From positions 310,001 to 374,000 of the forward strand of contig JAJSPD010000046.1 in assembly GCA_021307315.1 (NCBI GenBank): 64,000 nucleotides of DNA. Direction: 5' to 3'. The position numbers were made by a program, and so were the translations under genes. The stretch comes from Bisporella sp. PMI_857. Its lineage: Eukaryota; Ascomycota; Leotiomycetes; Helotiales; Helotiaceae. The notes under the pieces were generated by a model. The model ran no database searches, was not told where the DNA came from, and saw only the letters and a list, made by a program, of their open reading frames with translations. Within the stretch, counting starts at the first letter, position 1. Each line of letters starts with the position of its first letter. Shown here one piece after another: positions 33,544-47,778 of the stretch.

Positions 33544-36500
33544 CTCTACTTATGGCAGATATCCTGGAGAACTCCCACCCCATTGTGCTCTCTCGCTCTG
33601 GCTCGGTTTCTCCACTGGTGCCTCCAGAGGCTAGAGGCCAATGCCGCTGGACAGAACTAGCTCAAAAGTATGGACAACACCCCTATAGATTCTTCAAAGG
33701 TAGCGGGAAAAGCGGCATTACCCCAATTCCCCCACCCAATATTGCTAGGTTTGAAACCCAGAAAGCTCTAGCTCAAGCTAGGCATCATGAAAAATGCCAG
33801 CGGGCCAGATTGTCTACTTTTGCAACGTGGGAATTGATAGATTCTGGCTGTGTAAGTATTGCCAGCACTCATGGCGTCAATTCATATGGTACACCCTGAC
33901 AGGATATGCATCAGTGGATAGATTCAAACTCTAAGCTTAGCAACCTCGCAGATAACTATCCAATTCACGAAATATTCAGGCAGGAGAATTGGGTCACAGG
34001 AAATATCCCTTTACCTTACAATCTACCAGGGGTGTAAGAGTGTAATCTTCTATAGTTATGTTTCACTCTCTCTAGAGTTTCGAATACTTATTGGAAGCTC
34101 GTAGGCTAGTGACTTTTCTCCATAGCTTCTTTTTATGAGCTTTAACTAACTTAATTCAGATACTCAGGTCGGGACCCTATCCTGTGGGATGTTATAAGCC
34201 CGTCACTTAGGCTTGCTTCTTGCCTTATTCAACATACTGCAAATTCTCCATGGTAGATAGGCTCTTTGTGTGTATTCGCAGTAGAATTTGAGCTATTATA
34301 AGAATTCCCCTTTAAAAGTTCCCACTAATTATGGTTAGGCTTGATGCTCTACTTTATGGACCTCATTCGCAGGTGGAACTCTCCCAGCGAAACGTATTAG
34401 GAGGACCGATCACAGCTGAATCATTCCGTCAGCGACCCCATCATGAGTTCAAGGCCGATCTCCAAAATGGCAGAGCATGGAATGTACTCACCGACATGGC
34501 AAAGCATTTTACATGGGCTATAGGCTCTGCAGATGTGGACTCTCAATGTGATATGAATGACGGGAAGACCACTAGAGATATTCCGGCAATGGGGGGCGGG
34601 TTGCTTGGAGTTACCACAGCTCTGTGGCGAATGAAACAACATGATTGGGAAGATTTTGGGCAATATAATGGTGTATTTGTTTTGATGAACTTGACCATGA
34701 TAGCCCCTCTATTCGACCAGATGCTAGAACCTTCTGAAAGGTTGGCACAGCAAACGTGGTTAGCTGTTTTGGTGAGCTACATACCCTTACTCCTAGTTGC
34801 GGGATTGATGGTGTTGACATCCGACCGAAGTTATCTCATGAAGTCATGGTATGCGATCGTATGTCCACTACTCTACGTGCTCTAACGTATACCTGCGGTA
34901 GCATGCTATCGGAATAGTGAGAGGTATGGAGTATAGAGGAGAGAATCAACTATTCAGTGGACCAGGGGCTATAATTAACAAAGAGTGGCTAAAAGAGCCC
35001 GTAGGTACTCCGAATTCTCTAAAAGCTACCAGCGGCTAATTTGAAGTAGTTTTTCGAAGACGAGGATATAGCAGAATTGGGTTATTCATGGGAAAAAAGT
35101 GTAGGTTCCGTCTCAAAAGCGTTCTCGGCTATCTGATGACTGTGTCCGCTAATCGACAGCTGAAGGTGTTCGGTCTAGGTCGTGTCCACACAATAATAAA
35201 AGATAGGTTACGAGATGGCGGCGGCCAATTAGGATTGGGGCTTTGGCTGGACAGTTGGCCTGACTGGTACGTATCTACCGTTAATACAATGCTGGAGGTC
35301 ACTCAAGCCTTGGACAGCTCTTACGGTCATTTTGCAGATTGGAAAACGCTGAGTATATGCTTTTCTTCTATTATTACAGAGTTGCCAATAATCTAGTTGC
35401 TCGTCATGTTGTCTAACGTGTGAAACATAGGACTTCATTTAATACAGCTTTGCAGTTTTCACTAGCGGGAGAGGTCCAGCCTATCCTCCAACAGCGAAAC
35501 ATGGACAGGTACGGGCAAGGAGCAGTAACTATCTATTGGCCATTGACAACAGAATTCATTGAAAATTTCAACCAATCGGACTATTGGAAATACCAAGTGG
35601 ACAAATATGGGAAAAATGCACTTTGCCCACCTCAGATTGTAGGTAGAGGTGTGATCAAGGACGAGCTGCCAAGAACGGAGTCCTACACAATATATGGCAG
35701 AACTTACAACAAATGGGTCTCGGTCACGGGAGGGATTAAAGACGCACCTATAGTGCTAGATACTGGCGATCCCGTTGATATTTGGGAGATTAAGCAGTTG
35801 GTCAAAGAACGCTCAATGGCGATACGAGCTGCGGCGAGAAGGCAGATGCTTGACATTGCACAAACCAAGGAGGACCAAGATCGGATTCGGAGGTGGGAGG
35901 ATTGGAGAAGAAGCAATCCAGTACCAAGAGATTTTGTATACCAAGATAATCTGATGGAATCTCGTCTCCGGCTTTCACTAAGAGAGGCCGAACTAGACCG
36001 GCTCGAGGCCCCCCTAAGGGCTAATAAGCAACCCTCACATGACGAACAAATTGCTGATCAGCTTGCCCGGAATTTATTACAAGATGCGCTCAGGTATACA
36101 ACACATGGTGGGCTGGATGGTGAGGATGCCAGGAATGCTGAGAAAAGGTGTCTCGGTGCCCTTAAGCTTTCGAGAAACCGCTTTGTACAAGCAAGAGCAC
36201 ACATAAGTAAGTGATGGTTATGGATGTTTCTACGACGAGTACCGGTTTCCATGTGACCAACAACTGATTGGATTGATGAATAGTACTTGGATCTCTTGAA
36301 TTGACTGATGACCCCATCCGTCATCTGATGATAGGGATCGACAAGTTTCGTGCGTTCGAAGCTCTGCAGATTCCAAATACCCAGGGCAGTTGGCGAAACA
36401 TCATCTCTGAAGCTCAGAACATGATTACCAGGTATCAGAAAATAGAATGGGAAGCTTTACGACCTAGGTACTACACACAGCAGGCACAGGTCGATCAGGC

Positions 36501-37218
36501 CACCCAACTAGCTTTCAAAAATCAACAGTATGACTGTGCAGCCATATGCCACAGACTGTTAAAATCCAATTATGTTGCAATAGTCGCACAAGCTCACGTC
36601 CTCCTCGCTCGTCTTCGAGACACACCCGATAAGACAGAGCACTGCGAGCTAGCATGGCCACGGCTCTTGAGGCTGGTGACAGAAGCAACAGAACAGGCGG
36701 GACTATGGACGGATCTCCTCGATGTCATCAACCGCATCGCGACCCCTAGGCCGTGGTTCAGACCCGACACAGGTATAGGAGCTCCCATGGAATCACAGCA
36801 ATGGGAGTGGATTCGTACGGCCCAACGCCTCGTAAGAAATGATGGTCGCTTCAATGAAATCGACGAGGGTCTAGCCGCCTTTCGCGTTTTGTCAGATTCC
36901 TCGTATCCCGGCATCAGAGCATTCTGCCATTTGCAATTGAGCACAAACACGCGCGCAGGTGACTTTCTTTACAGGCGCTTAGAAGCGTGGGCCGTGATCG
37001 AGGACTTGCAGGTCCTCAGGGATACGTTTTCAAACGACGATAGATGGACAAGATTTTATGTCGAAGCGATGCAAGTCCTCAGCGGGAACGTCGAGGATCA
37101 ATGGGTTCAGTGGGGGCAGGGTATGCCTTTGGATGATGTTTTGAATTTTGTGGCTGGCTCAAACAAAGATACGGGGCCGGATCCGAACTATGATTCTGAA
37201 AGGATGGATATTGATTAG
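33544..37218 (+). CDS. Large multi-exon protein of unknown function, 5' end and one joint uncertain
   Basis: Well-supported segments: a frame around 33552-33851 (WTELAQKYGQHPYRFFKGSG), a GTAAGT..GACAG intron, 33903 to about 34031; then 34373-34858 (two likely membrane spans near TWLAVLVSYIPLLLVAGLMV), 34902-35000, 35050-35100 (FFEDEDIAELGYSWEKS), 35160 onwards (LKVFGLGRVHTII), 35431-36206 and 36284-37218. The joins at 34859-34901, 35001-35049, 35101-35159 and 36207-36283 have good GT, branch and AG signals and hold frame. Between 35270 and 35430 two frames compete: one (DWKTLSICFSSIITE) joins by a weak GTTGCC donor, the other (LENAEYMLFFYYYRVANN) is more protein-like but hits a TAA at about 35414. 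The C-terminal 300 aa are helical (WEALRPRYYTQQAQVDQATQ) and end in an acidic tail. No family recognised. Expressed gene or early pseudogene. Confidence 0.55.
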
Positions 37219-40200
37219 GAAGATCTTCGCTATAGGGTAGTATCTGCTATTTTTGGGCTTGAATTGTAGAGGCTGGGTTTGTTTGGAGTTTTTGTGCGTT
37301 TTCGGAATGGATTCTATGAGATAAAATACTGTTACTGTCTTCTATTGGAAAGGTCTCACCAATATTTCAAGCCCGTTCAATAGTGTACGCCATAACAAGA
37401 CCCAAGCTGTAGCATCCAAGCGAGCCCCTCCTGTTCGTACCTTCTTTATCTACCCAATCAAATCTTTTAAAAACTGTTATCTTGGCTTTGTTGCATGTCG
37501 CGGTTGGCCTGACACGCAGTTAGATGTGGAGCTGCAGCGTCGACACGGCAAAGTATCAAGATCATGTTTCACATCGCGCTAGCTTCGAGCAGAAACCATG
37601 CCCCCGTACCGCGTGATATAACTCTCTCACGGCAGATGAAAAAAAACAAGTTTGCAAATAATAATAAAAAGTACTTGTTCATTATATGTATTGCCAAAAA
37701 GTAAAAGTTTCCCTGCTTCTCTTTTTCGCATATACCAGCCGGGATAGTGCGACCTCGATAGCCCGATCCCCCGACTTAGATGCTCCGTCCTGGCGGAGCT
37801 ACACTTTCCTTGATGTTTTCTAGATACATGTAGCCCCATAAGGAACATCCGAAACCTTATTAAAATGCAACATGCAGGGGGATCATGAACTTTAAACAAG
37901 AGTTGAGCCTGCGGGCGTTGAAGCGGGAAGAGTCGAGCCAAGGGCAATGGACTTCGTAAAATGTGATGAAAGCTTTATTGGCTTGCAGCTCTTGGTTTCA
38001 TCGACGTCACCTCATTTGCTGTCATATTTTTCGGAGTTTCGAAGGTGATTTCAAGGAATTGCGTTCATAAGTCCCATTTCGTATATACACCAAAATGCTG
38101 GTACTTTCCCGCCCGTGAATGGCAGAGCTGGATTCTAAAACCCTTTCTTACACTATCCTGATCGTTCCCATCCTTGCTTTTGCAATCGTGTGCGTTCGTT
38201 CTTACACGTTGGAGCCCGCTGTTGCACGTAAGCAGGCCTGATACCGAGTTTACTAAATTAATCATGAATGGAATTTAAATCATCCATTCTCCTAAAAATG
38301 CAAGCTTCTTAATCTGCCTTCATAAAAAACTATTTTTTGTGGGGGGGGGCATATGTGTGCGTGTTTGGAGAGATTTGTATAGCAAGAAACTAGACTACGA
38401 TAAACTGCTGGTGAGATTTGCAGGTTTAGCCATTTACACTAAAGTGTACAGTAAGAAAAGGAAATTTAGTAAATGTTTTTGCCTCATATAAAGAGAAGAA
38501 ATTTAACAACTAGAGAACGTATAGTGATAAATTGTGGTCTAGGACTTGGTACGTATTACAATACGTTGTATGTAGTTCTTTGACTGTCATCACTTCACTT
38601 GATGTTACGTTTCAAATATCTTTGCAACAAGCAAATTGTAATTTAAATCTTCCAATCTTGACTTGGGATATTCCATATATGTGTTACAAACTATGAACCC
38701 AAGCTAATCGAGAATCAGTATATTCATAATAGAGCAGTGGCTTAGTGCACGCTGAAAGTTTCACTATCTTGGCCAGAAGTGTATGAAATATGAAAGAATG
38801 AGAGTTGAAGTTTCAGACACCTGAAAACGGAGCAAAGATAAAGGCATAAGTTCTTAGTGGTAAGTATGTATTATATGCATACCCGAGAACGGTGGGAGCC
38901 TACTATGAGTTTAAATACATTATTCTAAGTTGTCTCTTAACCCTTAAAATGTAATAAAAAAATATTTCACATAAAGCTTAGACCATAGAAATCCTTGAAA
39001 AAAGATGCATTTGTGAGTTTGACGCAGTCACAAGAGGCAGCAATCAAGCTTTATTCCTCAAATTTTCAGCTTTCGGGGAGGCGTATTTCTTATCAGTGTA
39101 TGCTTTTTATCAGCGTACGTTAGTTCCTGGCGCTTTTATCGTTTGCCATGTTATTGTCATCTCTACAAGTGTTTCAATATCAGCTCTAAAAACAGACCAA
39201 TATTTCAGGTCAGGTTGAAGGGACACGAGATCTGTATTTTAAAGCTATCAGAGGTAAAGGAAGGACAGAGGCATTCATGTCTTATAATGATATGTCTGGT
39301 TATGCGAGATGATACCATTCCTGACACGACAACTTACGATTGGACTGTGTGTAAAGAAGAATAGACCTGCTTCTGAGATCTTTTATAGCTAGCCATCAGG
39401 AAGCAACTGCACATGTTATTGTACTTTGGAATTAAGTGAGCATATAATCTGTTCACTCATGGGCATTTGAAGCAAAAATGTGTATAGTTCAAGTCCTACT
39501 CTTCAAATATGAAGGAACAAGATTAAGTATGCATCTTCAAACTAACATGATTTGGATTGATCGCCGAATGATGGGCTAAAGAAGTGTCTATTTATGCATT
39601 TCAACCGCATGCGGGGAATTCACTCAAGCTTAGAGTAAAAATTCATTTGCAGAGTCCAAACTTGTGAGCAGTCCTGTTATAATAATAATATTTTTGACTT
39701 TAGAAGATAGAATCAATCTACGCGATATAGTTGTTTCCAAAAAAGAGATTGCTGTCAAGTTTTGTGGTACTGCCATTATAATTAAAAACGTGCCAAACCC
39801 ATACCTGACTCTTTGTGAAGTATATGGACAAACCCTACGGAAGATTGAAACCAGATAAGCCTGATAACAAGTCAAAATGTCTATCGTTACTATCCTTGGC
39901 TTGGGTTGCTTCAGAGATCTTTTCATTATGGAGCTTCTCTACCCTTGAGCATCACTTAGGCGGATGCTTCCTTCTCGGAGCGCAAGAAGGATAAAGACTC
40001 CTCCCTTATATGTGCCTTTAGGCAAAGGAGTATTTGGAATTATTGAGGGAACTGAAGTAATTTAGTCCTTTGGAGTAAAGTTTTCCTTTCCCCATACCGC
40101 ATAAATGGTAGTAAAGGGTAGTAAATACTGAATTTTCATGTGTATATTGAAGTCACCAGGATCAAGTAAAAAAGAGATACTACTTATTGACTCCGAGGCA

Positions 40201-43200
40201 CTAAACTTGTAAATCTGCTAGAACGGCAGAACTCACGGTGCGAGGCGTGTTGTTGGATGGTTGGTAAAAGAAAATATGCCGTAGATCTTTAGATAAGGAA
40301 GCGTAAGTGTTTGAAAGACGTGTAATATTCAAACTGTTAGAAGTTTGATAATACGTACTTGCTGAGATGGGTCATGCTTTTGATTGTTGTTACTAAGAGT
40401 AAAGCTCCTGATTGCCATAATTCGTACACTTCTTTTGGGAGAATGGAAGGGAGTCTGGTATGCAGTTGCTCAAGAGTGTATCGTATATGCAGGGTTATAG
40501 AGCTACGTCACTGAAATTCAATATAGAAGGAATACGCCAGTGGCTTCCCTTGCATGTTACTCAGTCCCCATTTTGAGAAGTGCCAGAAAGAGAAACCATA
40601 ATAAAAATGGAAAACAGAGGGTTCTAACTCTGTATTCATCATGTGTGTGTTAGAATCAAACGTCGGTTGCGTCAAGTGCTACTCCGTAGTAAAAGTAAGA
40701 CAATTCTTCGGAATGTGGTTGAAAACCAATCCTAGAAAAATCTAGTTAATGCCCCTCGTCTTTGGAGCACAATCCAAGAACGGCAAGATCAACAGAAGAA
40801 GGCGCTAGTTTGGGGTTGTAGGCTGAGAGTTTCTAATTCACAACCCATGGACTTCTGGGGCATCAACAGACCTGAATTTTAAAATGTGTAGTATGTATAG
40901 CATCAAGTTATCAGATCACTAATATTCGAATGCTTGGAGTTTCAAGTATGGTGAGAGGTGATTGTACAGTGGCGTTTTCATGCGAAGTACTGCTGTTATG
41001 TCACTACGGAGTGTATTGCTGCAAAGAAAATCAAGGACAAAGCAGACGAGATTTAGGAAGGTATGTTCAAATGACACAGTCCTGCGTTCCAAATACGCTT
41101 CAGGGATGTGTTCGCTGCAAGCCAGGCCACTGAAGTTGGCATATTGCTTGTGGCTGGTCTACAATGCCGCTAAGTTGGCTCTAATCGCAATAAATGATCA
41201 TAGCGCCTATTTGTACTATCTATGGATTGAAGAGATTACAACTTATCAATAGTGATTGCGCTGGCTGCTTGGAGCTCTGGAAATAGGTTGCTGAGTTTGC
41301 TTTTCAATTCTAAAAATATTAGTATTGTGGTATTAGTGTGCCAAAAGGAATTCGGGGGATTGGCGGCGGTGATGAATGACTAGTTCCCGATGTTACATTT
41401 AGGCAATCAGCACTTATGATCAGTGGGAATCACTATTCGTTGGACAGAAGGAGTACCCGAATGGTAAAGTGTGGTGAAGCCGCTGGCATTACAAGCGCAT
41501 AGTTTAGAGTTATTCGGGTGAATTTGAGGTGAAGGAACTTTAGGCTGCCTTTCTAAGAAATCAGAAGAGAATACTGTTCCTAGCCAGCTTGAGCAGATTA
41601 TTGGCAGATATTGTTTGATGAATGTTCACATCATCAACATGATCGCGTTTCTGACATTGAGCGGCATGGTCGCCAGTGGAACGGGTTGCTTCGAGAACTC
41701 CATACTAATTCAACGACGGTAGTATGCTAGTGCATGCTTTTATAAGACATATGCCATTTACACCCTTCCAATGCCATCCTGATTATATGCCGAGGTGAAC
41801 AAGGTGTCGACGAGCATGCTCTCGGTCGAAGGGGACTGAGTTTAAGGCATGGGCTGCCATCTTCAAAGCCAGAACCGTGGCATATCGTAGCTGCTGGCAG
41901 TTCGTAGCGCGTACCGGAAATAGGGCCGATACCGTCTCTCATCGTATTATTCTGGCAGTGGACCGAGCATGTGGTTGCGAAGTGCGGAGGGAAGAAGTGG
42001 GAACTGCGGTCCGCATTTTATCTATAAAGTATAGGATAAATGGAAAACAGCGACGTATGTATGTAAAAATAAAGGCGAGGGCATAAAACATAATGTCTTG
42101 AGCTGGAAAGAATCCACTCGTTATGGCAATACTGCAGGCGTTCGGCAGCCTGATGGCTACGTTACTGCTTATGATCGATCGTCTTAGGCCAACAAAAAGC
42201 CAGCCCCCTCTCGGACATCGCTGGATTTGGTAGAGCAGATAGACGCTGGGGTAACCTGGGGAAACGTTTCCCCGAGAAATTGGGTGGATGACCAGTGGTA
42301 GAGTAGGTGCTTAGTCCTCAAAAGAGAATGAGAGAGCCGCCGTAAGCTTAACGTATATAACGCTTGTGAAGACGGGCAAATGTATTTTCACGCCGACCTC
42401 AATGTCTTCAAGTGCTTCTTCTACCCGGGCTTGCTCAGATGTTTCCCTTCAGACTTTGATGTGCCCAAGTGACGTATACAATGCATCCTCATCTTCGTAT
42501 CCTTAACTGTGACATTCAATTAATGGATCTCTAATCTTATCTCCTCATCTTATTTGGGGGCTCTAGATGTATGATCTTCTTCATCTCAAATTTAAGGTAA
42601 CTACGATGATCACGAATTTGAAGTTTCGTCCCCCACTTTCCTCTCCTCCATTTCGGAGACACCCATATTCAGAAACCGTTTTGCCCTGCTCACCCCACAT
42701 CTCTTGGAACGCTGAATCTTGGTTGCGTGGTGGTCGGATCTTCATCGCCGGTAGATCTTATCTGGTGATCTATCACGACGGTCACTCTCTAAAGCATTGA
42801 TGAAAGCAACTCGGAAAACTTCGCACAAGATTATTGTGAGCGACTACTATTTGGCAAGAGAACACATAATGTGGCGCACCCAACGGACAAAACGGGAAGA
42901 GCTTGCGGATTTTGCATTTTGCGGGGAAGGGAAAAGGTGGCCGGCGATGCGTTTCATGACAGGGAAATATATTGCTCTGCATACCAAGACCCCTTGACTT
43001 GTTGGAATAAACTCCCATGTCAGCTCGCAAATTGAAGTTTTCGTCAATAAGGCGCATTGTACCGATTTGTATGAACATTCATATATTGGAAAGGCAGATG
43101 ATTGGCAGGAGTTGGAGATCTCGAATATTCTGGATATTGGCCAATACAGAGGATGCTTTTGTGGGGAATTAGGTTATTGTGACATCTTTCGTAGTGCTTT

Positions 43201-44972
43201 CGTGTTGTAAGGGCGAGGAGCCGTTAGAATTTTCGAGAAATAAACGCCGAAAGCACAGGCCCTGCTTTTTTTCTTTGAGGGGGTTGATTTGGTCTTCCTC
43301 AAATATAGTGGCTGGCGGAAAACTCATACGTAGCACAAACGCCTAGTATTTAAAGCGAAATTTGAGGATGGTTTTGAATATTCAAGATGCCGATATCGAA
43401 GTGAGTAAGGGTACCTGCGTTGTATCATATGTAATCTATATCCATCCTCAAATTTGATGATTATGATGCTGTCATTTCGAGCATGGGCAAAAATGGCTGG
43501 TAGTGGCATTTCGGCACTTGTTCCATGCGCACCAATGAGTCTGCGATGCTGATTCTTGGAAGACGTATCCAAGTATGGAAAGTCTCATTTTGTGCAGGCT
43601 CCAAGTTTGAATGTAGGCTGAAGTTCTTCTTTTCCTTTAGTTGTTCAGGCTTGTGGAGAACAGCCACGAGGGTGCTATCCTGTGACTTGTTTTTCTTCGC
43701 CTGCAAGGGATGCGGTGAGCGTTTTGATGTGGCTGATCTTGAGTTCCAAGCATCGCTAGAATTCAATAATCTCAGGGATTCCCTCACTAATCTTCAGGGA
43801 TGCCATGCGCTACAGCATTTGGATGCTGATGAAGCCCCCTTATCAACCCCGAACCGAACCCCGAACAGTCCCAAGCCCAAAGCCTAACGTTCTCCAACCA
43901 GCGCTAACCAATCCTCTCCTAGATTCATCTTCTGCGCCCTCAGATCAACCAGTCAAAGGACGAGTCGCCTACCCGTCGCTACCCCGGCTTTCCAGAATCA
44001 CCTCTCCCATGGTTCAGGGATTGCACATCAGTGATTGTTCTCTGGCCGGGAAAGATGCGGAGGAAAACAGAAGCTTTCTTGGTGTTGCCGTAACGCTGCT
44101 GTAGCTGCCCAGATTATGTCTCCACGGGGCAGTTAGACGGTAAACTCTTTTGTTGTACAGTAGCAGGTTTCTTACGGTGATCTTGCGCCGCCGGGGATCA
44201 ATGATTGCTCACTAAGTAAACTTTCTTGCCTGCCGCCGCCACAAGTGCGATCCTGAACCCATCTTACTTCTATTACCAGACTCTTTGCTCAGTGGTACCA
44301 TACTGTGCACCCACATCGGCCCCGTAATATTGCCATATGGGCGCTATGTCACCCTGGCTGTTCTGCCACTTTAAACTTTACTGATCGATCCCCCGCAATC
44401 ACGAACGCAACTTCTTTTTGGCTTCTGTCGCTACTTCTGTCGCATCACATCTTCCCTCTCTCTCTCTTCTCCTGGCGCTCAAAGGCATCCCTACGCCACA
44501 CTACATCGTTGGGGCGGTATTGTTGCCGGTTACCGTTAACCCCATACCAGAGATCAAGCATATCATATCAGCCTTTTTAAGCATACCGAGGCGAATCCTT
44601 ACCTCTCCATTCCCCATTTCCCCAATCCAAGCACACCTCCTGTCAACTGATCAGCTGGAGCCGAGATCTGGGGGCATTCGGCGCAGGACGGTCCGAAGGA
44701 AGGTTGAACCAGGTTTCTTGCGATTGGTGACCTTCAGGTTTTGACCTGCAGCCGCATCTCTCATTTGACCTCCCTCATCGTCTGTTTTTGCTGAGCTCAA
44801 AATAAAGTCTAGCAGCTTTGTGAGGAGTCTGAACTGCACCCGATCCTCAACTTTATCACCACCAACACCACCATGCGCCTTGGATGCAGATCGATCTTAA
44901 TGATGTAACGACTTTGTCCTTTGTACACATACATATATATCTTGCTGCCATTGTGCATCTGATCTTTTTATC
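37219..44972. other. Gene desert, about 7.75 kb, AT-rich
   Basis: No frame longer than about 120 codons on either strand, no family motif and no clear repeat unit. Around 37.6-42 kb the sequence is AT-rich with long A/T runs and a (G)9 tract near 38341. The last 1.2 kb before 44973 is pyrimidine-rich in places and probably contains the long promoter and leader of the transcription factor gene. I looked for tRNA B-box-like sequence and RT/integrase motifs and saw none. Confidence 0.45.
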
Positions 44973-47778
44973 ATGGCGGGACGACCGCAGGTTGGCATTG
45001 AACGGCTACCCCAACGTCGCATGAGCAACGAACCACGAGAATCGATGAATTGCAAGTCGTGTCGCAAGCGAAAGGTTAGTTTGCCCTTTGAAGAAATTAT
45101 TCCGCGTTGTGGCTAAATTTTCCCAGATCAAATGCAACCGATTGCGGCCAACTTGCGAGGCGTGTCAAGTCTTCCAATGCCCTTGTATATATGGTGGGGT
45201 GGCTCTGTTCGACCGACGAGAGGAATTGCAGTGCTTGCTAACAATCGATTGCAGATGCTGTGCCAAAGAAGCGAGGGCCGAAAACAGATGTGCTAGAAGC
45301 GTTATTAAAAAGGGTCGATGGGTTAGAGAAGAAGTTGAGGGACGAGAAGAAAACAGGCAGCGGCTCGCCAGACCAGGAAGTCGCCGTGGTTGATGTTGAA
45401 ACCCCCAGCAGAGACTTCAAACCTCCAAAACGTCCACAACTCGAAACAGCAAACAGCGCCATTGCCAACGAGTCCGCAGTATACTCTCCCACTCCAATTA
45501 GGTAGGGTAGCTCTATAGGTGTAATGCAGAAGCTTGGTTAACCTGGGTGGCTAGTGAACCGTCCCCAAGCGTACAACAGGATGTCCTGCTCGATACCTAC
45601 TTCACCAGATGTCATGGCAAGTCGTATTACATCTTAGATGAGACCACCACGCGTCAGCGTCTTCAACTCGGTCAGATCCCGACATATCTCGTCTTTGCGA
45701 TATATGCAGTTAGTGCAAGGTAGGTACAAGATCTAGTGGAGCGCATGTACAAGCTGATGTGATTATTTCAGATATGCGGCACATCCCAATGGATATCACG
45801 CAGCCGTTAGACTGAGTGAGGACTACTCACATAGGGCAAGGGCAGAGCTAGATATTGACGAGCCATCGGTCGACTGTTTACAGGCGCTCCTGCTCCTTTC
45901 AATTGCTTTCACCGCAAGTGGAAAGGGAAAGAAGGCATATATGATGCTTTGTACGTTCTAAAAATCTGGGACGTGTTCCATCACTAATTTTACATAGCGA
46001 ACGGGGTGGGCATGGCCATGGCTCTAGAGCTTCATCGAGACTTCGATCACAAAATCAGGCTGACGCCTGTAGAACGGGAAATGCGGCGGAGGCTGTTCTG
46101 GACATGCTATCTCATGGATCGTTTTGTTGCATGCGGATCAAAACGGCCATCTTTGGTGTCTGACAAGTCAATCATGTTACGTCTGCCATCATGGTGCCCA
46201 ACCCCAACCTCTTTGCCAGTGGAGGGAGAATTCTTCCAAAATGGCTCGAACCTTCAATATCATGCTGGAACTGGAAAGAAAAGTCAGGGTAGCAGTGGTA
46301 TGCTCATTGATATTGTCAGGATTTTGGGCATCACGAACCGATACTTGGCGGCGGGAGGCGTGAAAGGGGACTCGCACTTCCCATGGCATTCGCTCTCTAA
46401 TCTCTCCAAAATCCGCCAAGATCTCGACATATGGGCATCCGGTACTCAAGACGTCTTTTCCTCCGTGGACGCGCTTTTTGGTCAGCCCGATTCCACCACT
46501 CTAGTTCTCAGCAAACTCATATATCATCTCATCCATTGCTTAATATATCGGCCATTTCTCCCAATAGATCTTGCCGAACTTGCAGGAACCGGGCAACATC
46601 AATCATGGCAGATTGAAGCGACCAACCTCTGTTTCCTCCATGCAAACGCGATAGCGGAGCTGGTTGAATTGGGCAAGCAATCTCCAGCTATCGAGTGGCC
46701 AGCATTTGTTGGCTATTGCATATGTACCGCCGGCACCGTTCATGTCCACGGCGCCCACTACAAAGGTGGACGTGAAGGAGAGGTCTTCTCCGCATCCGCA
46801 GACTTCCTGTCCCGAGAAATGCAGCAGCTCTCCGAGCTCCGTTACGCCTGGTCCTCTGTGCAACACCAGCGGGAAACTCTTCAGACGATTTATGGATGCC
46901 ATTCCGAGCTTGTCAAAAGCTTGGCTACGAATCCAATGAGATATAGTCCTGTATTTCACCTCGAGGACTTCTTTGATAGATATAGCGATCTTGGTCAATT
47001 TTTCGATGGCGCTCACATATCGTTCTCAGACATCTTGGTGGACACAGCGCATGACGCCTTCCAGGGGCATGACATATATGCCGGAAGGACAAATCAAGCT
47101 GGACTTCCGCATCGTCCATCAGATCCTTTGCCCACTCTGGCAACGAAGTGGAAGTCGGCATCCGGAATCCGGAAAAAAGATCACGTGAAGTCCACTCATC
47201 GGAATAGCACCAGCAATGGGAATGGTCACCGAGGGAGCAACGAGTCGCTGATCTCGCCAACAGTAAATGGGAATCCCATGAGTGATAGACATATGTCGGA
47301 TGCAGGTATCGGCTTGCAGCATCAGTCCCTGATGGAGACACCTGCGAATTTTGCGAACAACATTCCAACACTCGCGCAGACTCCATTCTCCCCACCGTAT
47401 ACGTTCGCCTCGCTTCAAGGCGCGGAGGCCTTTGATCCAATGTTTGGGATGCCAAATCTTCAAAACGGGTCCATTCCTTCCTCTGTACACGGCGGCGCCA
47501 TGGAAGGCATGAGCGCATCCAACGCCATAAACGCAGGGAACGGAATAAATGGCACCAATTCTATGAGTGGCGGAAATGGCATAAATGGCGGTGCCAACTA
47601 TGGTTTTAACATGGAGCCCACGGCTATGACGCCTGGAGCGAGAAGTACTGGCGAGAGCACTGGAGGAGAGAGCGAGAAAGACCCGTTCTTAAGTCTGCTA
47701 GAGCAATTAGCTGAGAATGAGCACTCGAGAGGCGGGCCGAGCGAGCTTGACTTCTTTCTAAGTGGAACAAATGGATGA
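44973..47778 (+). CDS. Zn2Cys6 (fungal-type) transcription factor with fungal-specific TF domain, 846 aa
   Basis: Six exons: 44973-45074, 45127-45193, 45255-45501, 45555-45719, 45772-45950, 45998-47778; all five introns are GT..AG, 47-61 nt, and all phases agree. The zinc cluster is split by intron 1: C27-x2-C30-x6-C37-x6-C44-x2-C47-x6-C54, with the basic [18 protein letters not shown] core. A linker ([14 protein letters not shown]) and a short heptad-like helix ([14 protein letters not shown]) suggest dimerisation. The middle homology region (PF04082-like) spans about residues 170-500: [64 protein letters not shown] and [11 protein letters not shown]. The C-terminal ~200 residues are rich in Asn, Gly, Ser and Met, as in activation regions. 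Binds DNA in the nucleus; target genes unknown. It stands alone between two long gene-free stretches. Confidence 0.92.

Noticed and set aside
45238..45492. Minus-strand frame opposite the transcription factor
   Set aside because: Shadow of real exons; the plus-strand splice model explains the region fully.
46925..47518. 197-codon minus-strand frame inside the transcription factor
   Set aside because: Antisense shadow of a well-supported exon.
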